From positions 1,054,001-1,118,000 of the forward strand of contig NZ_JAPNLE010000009.1 in the NCBI RefSeq assembly GCF_026627925.1: DNA of 64,000 bases, given 5' to 3'. The notes beneath the pieces were generated by a model, which saw nothing but the letters and a program-made list of their open reading frames with translations, did not search any database and was not told where the DNA came from. This document shows positions 25,067 to 35,742 of the stretch, piece by piece. The DNA is from Cupriavidus sp. D39 (GTDB lineage: Bacteria; Pseudomonadota; Gammaproteobacteria; Burkholderiales; Burkholderiaceae). The first letter of the stretch is position 1. The number at the start of each line of letters is the position of its first letter. Position numbers and translations under genes: made by a program.

Positions 25067-28000
25067 TATTCGCGGCCGTACCCTCCCCTCCGGGCGTCTC
25101 GATCACGAAGACGTCGCCCGGCTGCATCTCGGCCCTGCCGATGTGCGGTAACGCATCCCGGGTGCCGTTCGCGCGCTCAATGTAGTTGTTGCCGAGTGCA
25201 CCGGCGCCACCGCCCGCCACGCCGAAAGGCGCGTGCACGCGGTTGTTCGACAAGATCGAGGCGATCATTGGCGTCAGGAAGCGCACGCGTCGGATCGCGC
25301 CGTTGCCGCCCCGCCAGCGCCCGGCGCCGCCCGAGCCGTGGCGGATCACGTGGCTGTCGAGCCTGACCGGATAGCGCCACTCGAGAATCTCCGGATCCGT
25401 CAGGCGCGAGTTGGTCATATGCGTCTGGACCGTATCGGTACCATGGTAGCCGTCGCCTGCGCCGCTGCCGCCGGAGATGGTCTCGTAGTACTGGTAGCGG
25501 GCGTTGCCGAACGTGAAGTTGTTCATCGTTCCCTGGCTCGACGCCACAACCCCCAGCGCACCATAGAGCGCGTTCGTGATCGCGGACGACGTTTCCACGT
25601 TGCCCGATACCACCGCCGCTGGAAAGACAGGGTTTAGCATCGACCCCTCCGGGACGATCACGCGCAACGGCTTGAGGCAGCCGGCATTGAGCGGGATGTC
25701 GTCCTTCACCAGCGTGCGGAACACATACAGCACCGCCGCCATGCAGACCGCCTTCGGCGCGTTGAAATTGTTCGGCAACTGCGCCGACGTTCCGGTGAAG
25801 TCGATCGTCGCGCCTTGCTTGTCGGGGTCGACACGAATCGCCACTTCGATCACGGCGCCATTGTCGAGCGGATAGCGGTAGCGGCTGTCCTTCAAGGCGC
25901 CGACGACGCGGCGCACCGCGGCTTGCGCGTTGTCCTGCACGTGGCCCATATAGGCCAGCACCACATCGCGGCCGAACGCGCCCACCATGCGACGCAGCTC
26001 GTCCACGCCCTTCTGGTTCGCCGCCACCTGGGCGCGCAGGTCAGCCATGTTCTGGTCGATGTTGCGCGCGGGATAGCGCCCCGAGGCCAGCAACGCGCGC
26101 GTGTCGGCATCGCGCAGCGTGCCGCCCGCGATCAACTGCCAGTTGTCGATCAGCACGCCCTCCTCCTCGACGTGACGCGAGTCGGGGGGCATGGAGCCCG
26201 GCGTGGTGCCGCCGATGTCCGCATGGTGGCCGCGCGAGCCCACATAGAACAGAGGCTCCGCACCGCGCTCATGGAAGACCGGTGTAATGACGGTCACGTC
26301 CGGCAGATGGGTACCGCCATGGTACGGATCGTTGAGCATGAAGACATCGCCGTCACGCATCTTGCCGCGATTACGTTCGATCACGGTCCGAATACTCTCG
26401 CCCATCGAGCCGAGATGTACCGGCATGTGCGGGGCATTGGCAATGAGATTGCCGTCGCGGTCAAAGATCGCGCAGGAGAAATCGAGCCGCTCCTTGATGT
26501 TCACGGAGTACGCCGTGTTCTGCAAACGCAGGCCCATCTGCTCCGCGATCGACATGAACAGGTTGTTGAAGATCTCGAGGCGCACCGGATCGACGGCTGT
26601 ATCGGGCGCACGCCGCGCGGCACGCGCAAGCACCCGCGTGAGCACCAGGTTGCCCTGCGTAGTCATCTCGCCGCGCCATCCCGGCTCGATCACCGTGGTT
26701 CCGCTCTTTTCCGCCACGATCGCGGGACCGTCGAGCGTATCCCCGGCGAGTAGCGCTTCACGCTGGAACAGGCCGGTGTCGAGCCAGGCGCCGCTGGCGT
26801 ACATGCGCACGGTTGCCACGCGCTGCGGCGCCCCGATTCGCGCCGGACGAGCGGTGCGATGTCCACCGGCGCGTCCGAGCGCCCGATGGCCTCGACGGAT
26901 GCCACTTCGGCAATCAGCTGCGCGCCGTCAATCAGGAAGGAGTAACGCTGGCGATAAGCTGCCTCGAACGCCGCACGCATATCCGCCACGGAGCCGAACG
27001 GCACTGCGATGGCCGAGTCGGTGCCGTCGTAGCGCAGATGCACGCGCCGGATCGTATCGATGCGCTCAGCCGCCACGCCCTGCGCGAGGAGGCTGCGTTG
27101 CGCGTTGGCGGACAGCGCGTCGAGCGCGGCCTCGAGTTCGGGCAATGCCGCGTCGCTCAGTATCGATTCGACCGCGCGCTCGCGCATCGCCGTCTGTTCC
27201 GCGAGGCCCATGCCATACGCCGACAAGACACCTGCCAGCGGATGCGCCAGCACCTGCGTCATGCCCAGCGCATCGGCCACGCCGCATGCATGCTGGCCGC
27301 CCGCGCCGCCGAACGTCGTCAGTACATAGTTCGAGACATCGTGGCCGCGCTGTACCGAGATCTTCTTGATCGCATTGGCCATGCTGCCGATCGCGATCTC
27401 CAGGAAGCCCTCGGCCAGGGCTTCGGGGGTCTGGCGCTTGCCGGTCGCCGCGGCGATCTCGTCGGCCAGCGCGGTGAACTTGCGCACCACGGCGTCGCGG
27501 TCGAGCGCCTCGTTCGCCTGCGGTCCGAACATCTTCGGGAAGTATTCGGGCTGGATCTTGCCTAGCATCACGTTGCAATCCGTGACCGCAAGCGGACCGC
27601 CGCGGCGATATGCCGCCGGCCCCGGATTGGCGCCGGCCGATTCCGGCCCCACGCGCAGGCGCGTGCCATCGAACCCCAGCACGGAGCCGCCGCCCGCTGC
27701 CACCGTGTGGATGCTCATCATGGGCGCGCGCATGCGCACCCTGCCACCTGGGTCTCGAACACGCGTTCGAACTCGCCGTGATAGTGCGAGACATCGGTGG
27801 AGGTGCCGCCCATGTCAAAGCCGATCACGCGCGGGAAGCCGGCTTGCGTGGACGCCCTCACCATGCCGACGATGCCGCCGGCGGGCCCGGACAGGATGGC
27901 ATCCTTGCCCTGGAAGTTGTCGGCGCGCGTCAGGCCGCCGCTGCTCTGCATGAACTGCAGGTTGACGCCGGGCATCTCGCCGGCCACCTGCTCGACATAG

Positions 28001-28692
28001 CGGCGCAGGATCGGCGACAGGTACGCGTCCACGACGGTCGTGTCGCCGCGGGAGACCAGCTTCATCAACGGCGACACCTCGTGCGAGACGGACACTTGCG
28101 CAAAGCCGATCTCGCGGGCCAGCGCGGCCACGGCCTTCTCGTGCGCCTGGTGACGATAGCCGTGCATGAGCACGATGGCCAGCGCGCGCGTGCCCTTGCC
28201 GTACACGGCCTCGAGCGCACGGCGGGCGCTCTGCAGGTCGAGTTCGCTCACCACCTCGCCGTGCGCGCCGATGCGCTCGTCTATCTCCACCACTTCGTCG
28301 TACAGAGACTCGGGCAGCACGATATCGAGATCGAACAGTCGCGGCCGGTTCTGGTAGGCAATGCGCAGCGCATCGCGGAAGCCGCGCGTGGTCACCAGCG
28401 TGGTGGGCTCGCCCTTGCGCTCCAGCAACGCGTTGGTCGCCACGGTAGTGCCCATCTTGACCATTTCCACCTGCGCCGAGGTGATCGGCTCTCCGGCGGC
28501 CAGGCCCAGCAAGTGACGAATGCCCGCGACGGCGGCATCGCGGTACTGCTCAGGATTTTCCGACAGCAGCTTGTGGGTCGTGAGGGTGCCGTCAGGCCGG
28601 CGCGCGACGATGTCCGTGAAAGTGCCTCCCCGGTCGATCCAGAATTGCCAGCGGGAATCCATCTGCGGTGCGGGAGTATTCAGTTGAGTCAT
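25067..28692 (-). pseudogene. 5-oxoprolinase (HyuA-HyuB fusion, ATP-dependent), three frameshifts
   Basis: Three overlapping frames join into one protein of about 1,200 residues. The HyuA-like half starts at 28692 ([17 protein letters not shown]-type ATPase; later D-M-G-G-T-S-T-D-V). The HyuB-like half begins near E-I-F-N-N-L-F-M-S-I-A-E and ends E-T-P-G-G-E-G-Y-G-R-E. This is the single-chain architecture of 5-oxoprolinase, which opens 5-oxoproline to glutamate with ATP. Frame breaks lie near 27735 and 25085 (each cured by one G) and between about 26835 and 26860. All domains are otherwise intact. It is third in a run with an MFS carrier and a D-glutamate-cyclase-family gene. Confidence 0.85.
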
Positions 28693-28825
28693 GATGCGAA
28701 ATGCCAGAATTGCCAGGTGTGGAGCGCAGCGCTAGCGCGCGCTGCGCCGACGAATCCGCCCGCGAGCCGCGCGCAAGGCACGGCTCGCCGGACAAGGGGT
28801 AAGGAGGATACGGGTCGAGGTGGCG

Positions 28826-28845
28826 GCCGGCGCCCTGGCGCCGGC
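28826..28845 (-). terminator. GC-rich hairpin after the MFS gene
   Basis: GCCGGCGCC and GGCGCCGGC form a nine-base perfect inverted repeat with a two-base spacer, 11 bp downstream of the MFS stop. There is no T run, so it may be a processing or attenuation hairpin between the MFS and oxoprolinase genes. Confidence 0.4.
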
Positions 28846-28855
28846 TGCCGGGGAC

Positions 28856-30192
28856 TTACATGCCGGCGGCTTCGAGCTCGCGGCCACGGGTTTCCGGCAG
28901 CGTCAGCGCGGCAATGATCAGCACGCCATAGGCCGCCGCGGCGAAGATGCCGATGCTAGCGCCGAGACCATATTGCTTGGACAGCGCGCCGATCAGGAAG
29001 GGAAAGAGTGCACCGACAGCCCGGCCGAAGTTGTAGCAAAAGCCCTGGCCTGAGCCACGCACCCGCGTCGGGAACAGCTCGGTCAGGAACGCGCCCATGC
29101 CACTGAAAATCCCCGAAGCGAAGAAGCCGAGCGGAAAGCCGAGCCAGAACATGGCACTGTTGCTCAACGGCAGCATCGTGTAGCCAAAGGCAACCGTCAT
29201 CGAGCCCACCGCGAAGAGAATGAAGTTCGGCTTGCGGCCAAGCCTGTCGGTCAGATAGGAACTGACGAGGTAGCCGATCCACGAGCCGAAGATGATCATG
29301 GCCAGGTAGCCCCCGTCCCCATCACAGTCAGGTGACGTTCGGTCTTCAGGTACGTCGGCAGCCAGGTAGTGATCGCATAGTATCCGCCTTGTGCGCCAGT
29401 CGCCAGCAGCGCCGCGCGCACCGTCGTCGACAGCAGCTTCGGGCTGAAGATCTCCGTGAAACGGGGACGATCGCTCGCCTTGCCTTGCGCCGCCTTCTCC
29501 TTTTCGTAGACGTCAGGCTCCTTCACATAGCGGCGGATGACTACCACCAGCAGCGCCGGGAGCAGGCCGATGAGAAACAGCGCGCGCCACGCCAGTTCAG
29601 CGGGCATGACCGAGAACAGCACGGAATACAGGATGGCCGTCAACCCCCAGCCAATCGCCCAGCCCGACTGCACGAGGCCGACAGCCTTGCCGCGATCCTT
29701 GGCGCGGATCACCTCCCCGATCAGCACGGCACCGGCGGTCCATTCACCGCCGAAGCCGAAGCCCATCAGCGCACGCGCAGCCAGGAGCTGCTCGTAATTT
29801 TGCGCCAGTCCGCACAAGCCGGTGAAGACCGCGAACCACACCACCGTCAATTGCAGCGTCCGCACCCGGCCGATGCGGTCCGACAAGATGCCGGCAACCC
29901 AGCCGCCCAGTGCCGAAGCCAGCAATGTGAGCGTGCCGATGAAGCCGGCGTCGGCCAGGCTGATACCCCAGGTAGCGATCAGCGTCGGAATGACGAACGA
30001 GAGCATCTGCGTATCCATGCCGTCGAGCATGTAGCCGACCTTGCAACTCCAGAAGGCGCGTTTCTCGCGCGGCGACGCATCGCCATACCAGGAGAACAGG
30101 CTGCCGCCGGCGTCGACGGGCGCGGCTGGTGCCAGGGAGGAAACCGTTGCGGGATTGGCGGCAGCCGCCGCCGCGGGGGTGTTGTTGTCCAT
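28856..30192 (-). pseudogene. MFS carrier, one frameshift
   Basis: Corrected by one base this is a 12-helix MFS protein of about 445 residues. The N-terminal half holds the loop S-D-R-I-G-R-V-R between helices 2 and 3; the C-terminal half holds L-T-D-R-L-G-R-K-P. The frame breaks near 29311 at a run of five G; one more G gives M-G-T-G-G-Y-L-A-M-I-I-F-G. It lies between a D-glutamate-cyclase-family gene and a 5-oxoprolinase, so 5-oxoproline or a related lactam/amino acid is a reasonable cargo guess. The family (metabolite:H+ symporters) does not fix the substrate. Confidence 0.85.
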
Positions 30193-30361
30193 GAAACGCT
30201 CCTAGGCGCGTAGGGTGAACGGTATTTCGCGCGAGTACCGGGGCCGGCCCCCTTTGGTGGATGAGTACGGCCTTCCGCCTCGCGCGGATCCTTCGGTAAC
30301 CGCCGGTGGTCTTCGGCGTCCGGCCTTGCTAAGGGAAAACGGACCGCGTTGCTCCGGCGGC

Positions 30362-31159
30362 CTAAAACACGGCAAGCGAGGCGTTCTTGATATCGGTCAC
30401 CAGCATGTGGCCGGGCTTGTGCGCGACCGCCAGCGGCAACCTGGCGGCCATGATCGCGGTCTGGGGTGTGACGCCGCAGGCCCAGTAGACCGGCAACTCG
30501 CCCGGCTTGATCGTGACGGGATCCCCGAACTCGGGCCTGGCCAGGTCTTCGATCCCCAGTTCGGCCGGGTCGCCGATGTGAATTGGCGCACCATGGACGG
30601 CAGGGAAACGGCTGGTGATCTGCACGGCGCGAATCGCATCGGCACCGCGCATGGGCCGCATCGATACCACCAGGTCGCCACCGAAAACGCCCGCGCGCCG
30701 GTTCGCGATCCTGGTGCGGTACATCGGCACGTTGCGGCCTTCCTCGACGTGGCGCAACGGAATGCCCTCCTTAGCCAGCATCTGTTCGAACGAGAACGAG
30801 CAGCCGATGGCGAACACCACGAAGTCGTTCTGCCACAGGTCGGCCAGCGATTCGGTTTCTTCGGCGAGCCGCCCGTCGCGATAGACGTTATACGCAGGCA
30901 CGTCGTTGCGAATATCCACCTCGCGCCCGAGTACCGGCACATGCCATTGCCCCGGCTCACCTACGCCCAACAATGGACACGGCTTCGGATTGGTCTGGCA
31001 GAAGCGCAGGAAATCGCTGGCGTGCGCCGACGGCAGGATGGCCAGGTTGGCTTGGGCGTAGTCGCCGCAATAGCCTGCAGTTGGGCCACGGAACTGGCCG
31101 CTGCGCACGGCCTGGCGAAAGTCGAAAGGCATCAGGTTCTCGGGCATCTGCGTTCTCAT
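30362..31159 (-). CDS. D-glutamate cyclase-family protein (DUF1445)
   Basis: A 265-residue protein of the DUF1445/putative hydro-lyase family. Marks are F-R-G-P-T-A-G near residue 20, [17 protein letters not shown] near 105, and the C-terminal [11 protein letters not shown]. The vertebrate member of this family converts D-glutamate to 5-oxo-D-proline; bacterial members are mostly unassigned. The start at 31159 fits the family N-terminus; 31186 is a possible alternative. It leads an operon with the MFS carrier and oxoprolinase, transcribed away from a LysR gene. Confidence 0.8.
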   Translation of the reverse strand: MRTQMPENLMPFDFRQAVRSGQFRGPTAGYCGDYAQANLAILPSAHASDFLRFCQTNPKPCPLLGVGEPGQWHVPVLGREVDIRNDVPAYNVYRDGRLAEETESLADLWQNDFVVFAIGCSFSFEQMLAKEGIPLRHVEEGRNVPMYRTRIANRRAGVFGGDLVVSMRPMRGADAIRAVQITSRFPAVHGAPIHIGDPAELGIEDLARPEFGDPVTIKPGELPVYWACGVTPQTAIMAARLPLAVAHKPGHMLVTDIKNASLAVF

Positions 31160-31373
31160 GTCGTTATGACGTTGTCGTGTATGCATTGAACGATAGAGAG
31201 TAAAATTTTTTATCGCCAACGACTTTTTGTTGGCACCTCCGTATAGAATTTCTTAACAATTTTGCGGGTTTTCCCCTACCCGCACCGAGCTGGTGCCAAA
31301 GCGGGACGAACGCTAATTGCCGGGATATCCGCGGCAATTTGACGCCTTCTGCAGCGATCCGCTCCACCGCCTG

Positions 31374-32306
31374 ATGAATACGCGATTCCTCGAAACCTTT
31401 GTCACGCTGGCCAAATTGCACAGCTTTCGTGCGACAGCCGCCGCGCTGCACGCGACGCCTGCTGCCATTTCCCAACGGATAAAGGCACTGGAAGATGAGC
31501 TGCAAACCGCGCTGGTCGATCGGGAGAGTCGCGAATTTCGCCTGACACCCAATGGCGAGTACCTGCTCGGATACGCCAAGGGCGTGGTTGAGGCCGCACG
31601 GCGGCTGCAGGCCGCCGCCTCGGGCGACAGCAAAATCCGCGGGCGCCTGCGCCTGGGCGTGATCGAGACCGTGGTGCACAGTTGGTTGCCGAACTACATG
31701 CGACGGCTCGCCGCAGACTACCCCCAGCTGGAAGTCGAACTGACCGCCGATGTGAGCGTGGTGCTCCAGCGCAGGCTGATTGCCGACGAACTCGATCTCA
31801 TCATTCGCGTCGAAGGCAGCGACGAAACCAACGTGGTGTGCAATGCACTTGCCAACTATCCCGTGCACTGGGTAGCGCGCGCAGGCTTGCTGTCGCACGC
31901 GCGCGGCGGGCTCGCCAGACAGGTGCTGCAGCATCCCATCCTGACGTTCGGTCGAGGGACCGCGCCGCATCGCGCGCTGGAGGACATCGTGGCCAAACTC
32001 GCGGGAGCCAACGGTGTGCCACTGTCGGAAACCCGAATTACCGGGTCGCCGTCGATTGCCGTGATCGTGCAGCTCGTGCGCGACGGTTTCGGCGTGGCCG
32101 CTATTCCGCGCCTGTTCGTCGACAAGCTGATCGAGAGCGGCGAAGTCGTGGAGTTACCGCTGCAGCCCGCGCCTCCGTCCATCGTGGTGTCGATGTCGCG
32201 GCGCGCCGACGCGCCGCTATTCGTGCACGGCGCCGCCAACTCGGCACGCGCGGCCTGTGCAGAATACTGCCGCAACAGCAACAGGCGGCTGGTTGAGCCG
32301 CTGTGA
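31374..32306 (+). CDS. LysR-family regulator
   Basis: A 310-residue LysR regulator. The N-terminal helix-turn-helix (F-L-E-T-F-V-T-L-A-K-L-H-S-F-R-A-T-A-A-A) covers residues 5-24 and a periplasmic-binding-like effector domain follows. It faces the D-glutamate-cyclase/MFS/oxoprolinase operon across a 214-bp AT-rich gap, the usual layout for a LysR protein controlling its neighbour. The effector is unknown; 5-oxoproline or D-glutamate would fit. Confidence 0.92.
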   Translation: MNTRFLETFVTLAKLHSFRATAAALHATPAAISQRIKALEDELQTALVDRESREFRLTPNGEYLLGYAKGVVEAARRLQAAASGDSKIRGRLRLGVIETVVHSWLPNYMRRLAADYPQLEVELTADVSVVLQRRLIADELDLIIRVEGSDETNVVCNALANYPVHWVARAGLLSHARGGLARQVLQHPILTFGRGTAPHRALEDIVAKLAGANGVPLSETRITGSPSIAVIVQLVRDGFGVAAIPRLFVDKLIESGEVVELPLQPAPPSIVVSMSRRADAPLFVHGAANSARAACAEYCRNSNRRLVEPL

Positions 32307-32712
32307 CGTCGAATGACCGCACGCGCCCCCTTTTTCGGTGACCAGGAAGATCTGAGCCACAAGTAATAAAGTGGAACTTGCAGCACTTATCTGCACTTTC
32401 TTGTGAGCGCGCGGCGTCGAGGCTAGATGGGTTCTGCGGGCGAGGGCCGAGGGACGGTCGCCTAGCCCGGTAACGATCCAGACCCATGCCCAGCGCGCGC
32501 ATGATCGGTACGGCACCGGATCGGCGCCACCGTGGAACAAGCTCACATGAAGCAGGAAGCGGTTCCGTTGGACTCAGGTGCCGGCACGCCCACGCCGCGA
32601 TGCGGCGTGGACGTTCAGGAAAGGCATCGCGATTCGCTTCGGCGGCGCGCCGCGCTGGCCTGGGCAAAACGGAAAGTCCGAGCGGGGATCCAGGCCAACG
32701 CCGGGGCCAAGC
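32307..32712. other. gene-free stretch
   Basis: About 400 bp between the LysR stop and the stop of the host-attachment-type gene. Open frames on both strands are shadows without family features. An inverted GC-rich hairpin-like patch near 32590-32620 (CACGCC...GCGTGG) could terminate either gene. Nothing else is recognised. Confidence 0.5.
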
Positions 32713-33144
32713 TCAGCGGGCGGCGAGACGGCTTTGCACCTCGCGCGCGCCCAGCCTGGAGATATCCTCGTTGAGCTCCTCGAACACCACCTTCTGCACT
32801 TCCTTGTCAAGGTGCTCGCGCAGCATGCCTAGGAACTTCGGCGCGGCGGCGAGGCGGAGCTTGTCGTAACGCTGCTCCACGCGCGCCTGTTCGAGATATT
32901 GGCTCAGCATGCGGGCAAACTCGACACGTTCTTTTTCGGCCTGATCGATCCGCGGCGCCATCGAATGCATCGGTTCGCCCTTGCCGGCAAAGCGTCCCTG
33001 CGCATCGTCGCGCAACTCGCCATCCTTGGCACGTCCCAGTGGATTGACGAAGCCCTTGATCTCCTCGAGATCCCGCTCCATCCCGTGCGCCTGGAAAATC
33101 CGGGCTCGGCTGCCATCTGCGGTAAGCGTCCAGATAGTCGTCAT
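32713..33144 (-). CDS. host attachment family protein (baeRF-like)
   Basis: A 143-residue protein of the family annotated as required for attachment to host cells. It starts M-T-T-I-W-T-L-T-A-D-G-S-R-A-R-I-F and has the typical E-L-R-D-D-A-Q-G-R-F and a C-terminal L-R-E-H-L-D-K-E-V-Q-K. The fold is related to archaeo-eukaryotic release-factor-like domains; the real role is unclear. AGGAG lies upstream of the ATG. It stands alone, with a 314-bp gap (33145-33458) upstream where I see no gene. Confidence 0.82.
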   Translation of the reverse strand: MTTIWTLTADGSRARIFQAHGMERDLEEIKGFVNPLGRAKDGELRDDAQGRFAGKGEPMHSMAPRIDQAEKERVEFARMLSQYLEQARVEQRYDKLRLAAAPKFLGMLREHLDKEVQKVVFEELNEDISRLGAREVQSRLAAR

Positions 33145-33458
33145 TTCTAACTCCTTTCGTCGCGGCAGTAGGGATGTAAAAAGGATAGGCCCGGACCGGG
33201 CGATAGTCCCGACGGCCTTTGTAACGCCAGCCGCAACACGCTAACCTCATATTCAGGCCCGGATACAGGTACATGCTGAGGATCGTGTACGCCGCATTTC
33301 CAAGCGCGCGGCCCTCTATCCAGAGCGCGGAAAGCCAATGGCAAAAGCTGGAACCGACCAGATCCCCGCCACCCTGATTCCCGGCGACGAGATCGGGCCT
33401 GTGGTTGCCACCACCACCGTGCCGGTCCTTGCACATACGCCTTCCCGGAGATTGCGAC

Positions 33459-33827
33459 ATGGCCATCCAGCTCAACCACACCATCGTCTTTTCTCATGAC
33501 AAGAAGGTGTCCGCCGACTTCTTCTGCGAGATCCTCGGACGTCCCGCGGCCGTGCCGTTCGGGCCGTTTCTTGCCGTACGGCTGGACAACGACGTCACCC
33601 TGGACTTCATGGACGCGCAAGGCGATGTTGCCCTGCAGCACTACGCCTTTCTGATCAGCGACGTCGAATTCGAGCAAAGCCTCGCCCGAATCCGCGCGCG
33701 CAATCTGATGTACTGGTCGGACCCATACCGCCGCCGCCCCGGCGAGGTCAGCACGGACGATGGCTGCCGCAGAATCTATTTCGAGGATCCGAGCAAGCAT
33801 TTTCTGGAAATCTTCACGAAGGGATAA
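33459..33827 (+). CDS. VOC-family (glyoxalase-like) protein
   Basis: A 122-residue protein of the vicinal oxygen chelate fold. It shows L-N-H-T-I-V-F near residue 5 with the first metal-ligand-type histidine, Q-H-Y-A-F near 62, and Y-F-E-D-P-S-K-H-F-L-E-I at 107-118 with the late glutamate. One VOC module of this length usually acts as a dimer. Possible roles are isomerase, dioxygenase or resistance protein; sequence alone does not decide. Confidence 0.85.
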   Translation: MAIQLNHTIVFSHDKKVSADFFCEILGRPAAVPFGPFLAVRLDNDVTLDFMDAQGDVALQHYAFLISDVEFEQSLARIRARNLMYWSDPYRRRPGEVSTDDGCRRIYFEDPSKHFLEIFTKG

Positions 33828-33976
33828 GACGCATGCGCATCGAGAGGAGGAGGCCCGACGCCTGCCACGGGCTTCGGCATTGCGGCTGGCTGGCAGGACG
33901 ACTCGATCTACCCTAAGGCAGGCAGATCGAGCCGGGCGCGAGCCGGGCGACTACGCAAGCACCGTCTCCCTTGCGC

Positions 33977-35143
33977 TCAGCGTACGGTGAACACCGAGAT
34001 CCCGGCGTTAGGAAACGTCGCGTCTTTTCCCGGCAGGTATGGCACATAAACTTGACCCGACGGCCCGTCGACCGCAACCGAATGCGCGCCGGCGCCCACC
34101 GCCAGTTCGGCGATGATCGTTCGGCTGGACCCGTCCACAATAGCCATTTTCGGAGTGAAGCCCGAAGCCGCCGCCGTGCCATTGGCTGTCCAGTGCCGTG
34201 CGGGCAGGAAATAACGGTTCGACACGTTGTCGTAGGCAATCTGATCGACGCCGCCGAACGGAAGTCTCGCGAGCACGTTGCCGTTGGTGCGGTCGAGAAT
34301 CAGCGTAATGAGTGGCTTGCCCGCGCCCGGGTCGCATCCGACCATCACATCCTGGTTCGGTCCGAGCGCAAGGCCGCTGGGCGCACACGAGCCCAGCGGA
34401 AACGCTTTCGTGACGACCGGTTTCCCGGCGACAATCGAACTCGTCGGGATCACGTCAAGTTCGCCGTCCGGATTTGCCGCAGTTCCGTCGTTGTTGATGA
34501 GGATGCTTTTCGTGCCCGGGTCGTACGCGCATGACTCGAGGCCCGACGAACCGGTGAACGTCAAGCGCCCAACGATGGCCTGCGTATCCGTGTTGATGAA
34601 CGTCGTGTACGGCGGGGTCTCGGCTGGACTTGTAATGGCGACCAGGTGATCGTCGGAATCGAAACAGCCTCCGTCGACGCGCGTACCTGAAGTATTGAGC
34701 GGAATCGTCTTGACAAGTAGTTGGGAAGAGGTGTCGATGATCTTAACCGAATTGACGTCTCCCACGTACAACGTGGTCGTGCCAGGCAAGCCTACCAGTC
34801 CGTTCGGTCCCGAGGTGTCCAGGCTTGCCCCGATGCCCAAAAAGCCACCCGGGATTTGCTCGAGCAGTTTATTCGTACTGGTGTCGACCACATCGATCGC
34901 CTTGTTGTTGCGGTCTGCCAAAAAGTATTTGCCATGATCGGCATAGCTGACATCGAAGGTGAACGGCGGGTTTGTCGCATTCGGCACCGCAATATTTGTC
35001 ACCAGATGAGGCTGAGTGAGGTTTGCCTGAGCGAGGTTGTCCTGAGTGGGGTTGTCGTTTGACCCTCCGCATGCAGCAACCAAATACACGGCAATCGAGC
35101 ATACGGCGGCCAGCGCACCGCGGTGCACGTTCTGTCTTTTCAT
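33977..35143 (-). CDS. lipoprotein with YncE-like beta-propeller
   Basis: A 388-residue predicted lipoprotein. The lipobox L-V-A-A-C puts the lipidated cysteine at residue 25. Residues 28-46 hold a short Asn/Gln/Leu repeat (D-N-L-A-Q-A-N-L-T-Q) encoded by near-identical 15-bp units. The rest shows repeated blades such as A-I-D-V-V-D-T-S-T-N-K, V-K-I-I-D-T-S-S-Q and M-A-I-V-D-G-S-S-R, as in YncE/NHL-type seven-blade propellers that bind ligands in the envelope. No partner gene is adjacent. Function is unknown. Confidence 0.78.
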   Translation of the reverse strand: MKRQNVHRGALAAVCSIAVYLVAACGGSNDNPTQDNLAQANLTQPHLVTNIAVPNATNPPFTFDVSYADHGKYFLADRNNKAIDVVDTSTNKLLEQIPGGFLGIGASLDTSGPNGLVGLPGTTTLYVGDVNSVKIIDTSSQLLVKTIPLNTSGTRVDGGCFDSDDHLVAITSPAETPPYTTFINTDTQAIVGRLTFTGSSGLESCAYDPGTKSILINNDGTAANPDGELDVIPTSSIVAGKPVVTKAFPLGSCAPSGLALGPNQDVMVGCDPGAGKPLITLILDRTNGNVLARLPFGGVDQIAYDNVSNRYFLPARHWTANGTAAASGFTPKMAIVDGSSRTIIAELAVGAGAHSVAVDGPSGQVYVPYLPGKDATFPNAGISVFTVR

Positions 35144-35742
35144 GGCTGTCTCCTGGAACTACGCCGACCGTGAACAGGTCGGGAGGTTTCGATTTAACTT
35201 GCTTGCGCACGATATATTTCCGTGCCGTCCATTTCCATGGCTCGACAATGAAAAACATCAAATTCTATTCAAAATCTTTAATCATAAAATCCCCTTGATA
35301 AATTGATTAACCAATGCGTTGATGCACTGAATATCGCTTGCCAGGTCGACGCCGGTATCAACGCGAGTGCAAACAACCGTCTTCGGGTTAGAGATCGCGT
35401 GGATGTGATTGCACAGGACCAGGCGGTGCTCGTCGTGTGTCTCTTTAAGAACGGACAAGATAAGAACGGACAAGAACGCGGACCACTGGCTGTATCGGCA
35501 CCTACCACCCGCAAACCAATGTCTGGTGCCATTGGAAAGCCGTTGCAGACGAATTTCGAGCGTTATAGCTTGCCGGCTCGTTGCGAGACATTCATGGTCG
35601 GCCCTCCCTTTCGCCGGGTTGGCTGTGCAATTGCTTCAGCGGCATGGGCATGGGCTGTCTCCTCTTGCGGCTGCGGCGAACTCGCCCGGTAGCGTCACGA
35701 AAGTCCGCCCGCGTCGCACGGACCGGTCCATTTCTGCTGCCT
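35144..35742. other. 600-bp stretch without a recognised gene
   Basis: The part nearest the lipoprotein gene (35200-35300) is AT-rich and probably holds its promoter. A minus-strand frame at 35282-35473 (63 codons, with L-K-E-T-H-D-E-H-R-L-V-L near its start) is open but has no recognised family. An exact 15-bp tandem duplication lies inside it. The rest is without signal. Confidence 0.45.
35446..35475. repeat. 15-bp perfect tandem duplication
   Basis: TAAGAACGGACAAGA occurs twice in direct succession. The unit length is a multiple of three, so any frame through it is kept open. Such short duplications usually come from replication slippage. Confidence 0.75.

Noticed and set aside
25815..27369. 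Plus-strand open frames opposite the 5-oxoprolinase
   Set aside because: Antisense shadows; the minus strand carries the HyuA and HyuB domains.
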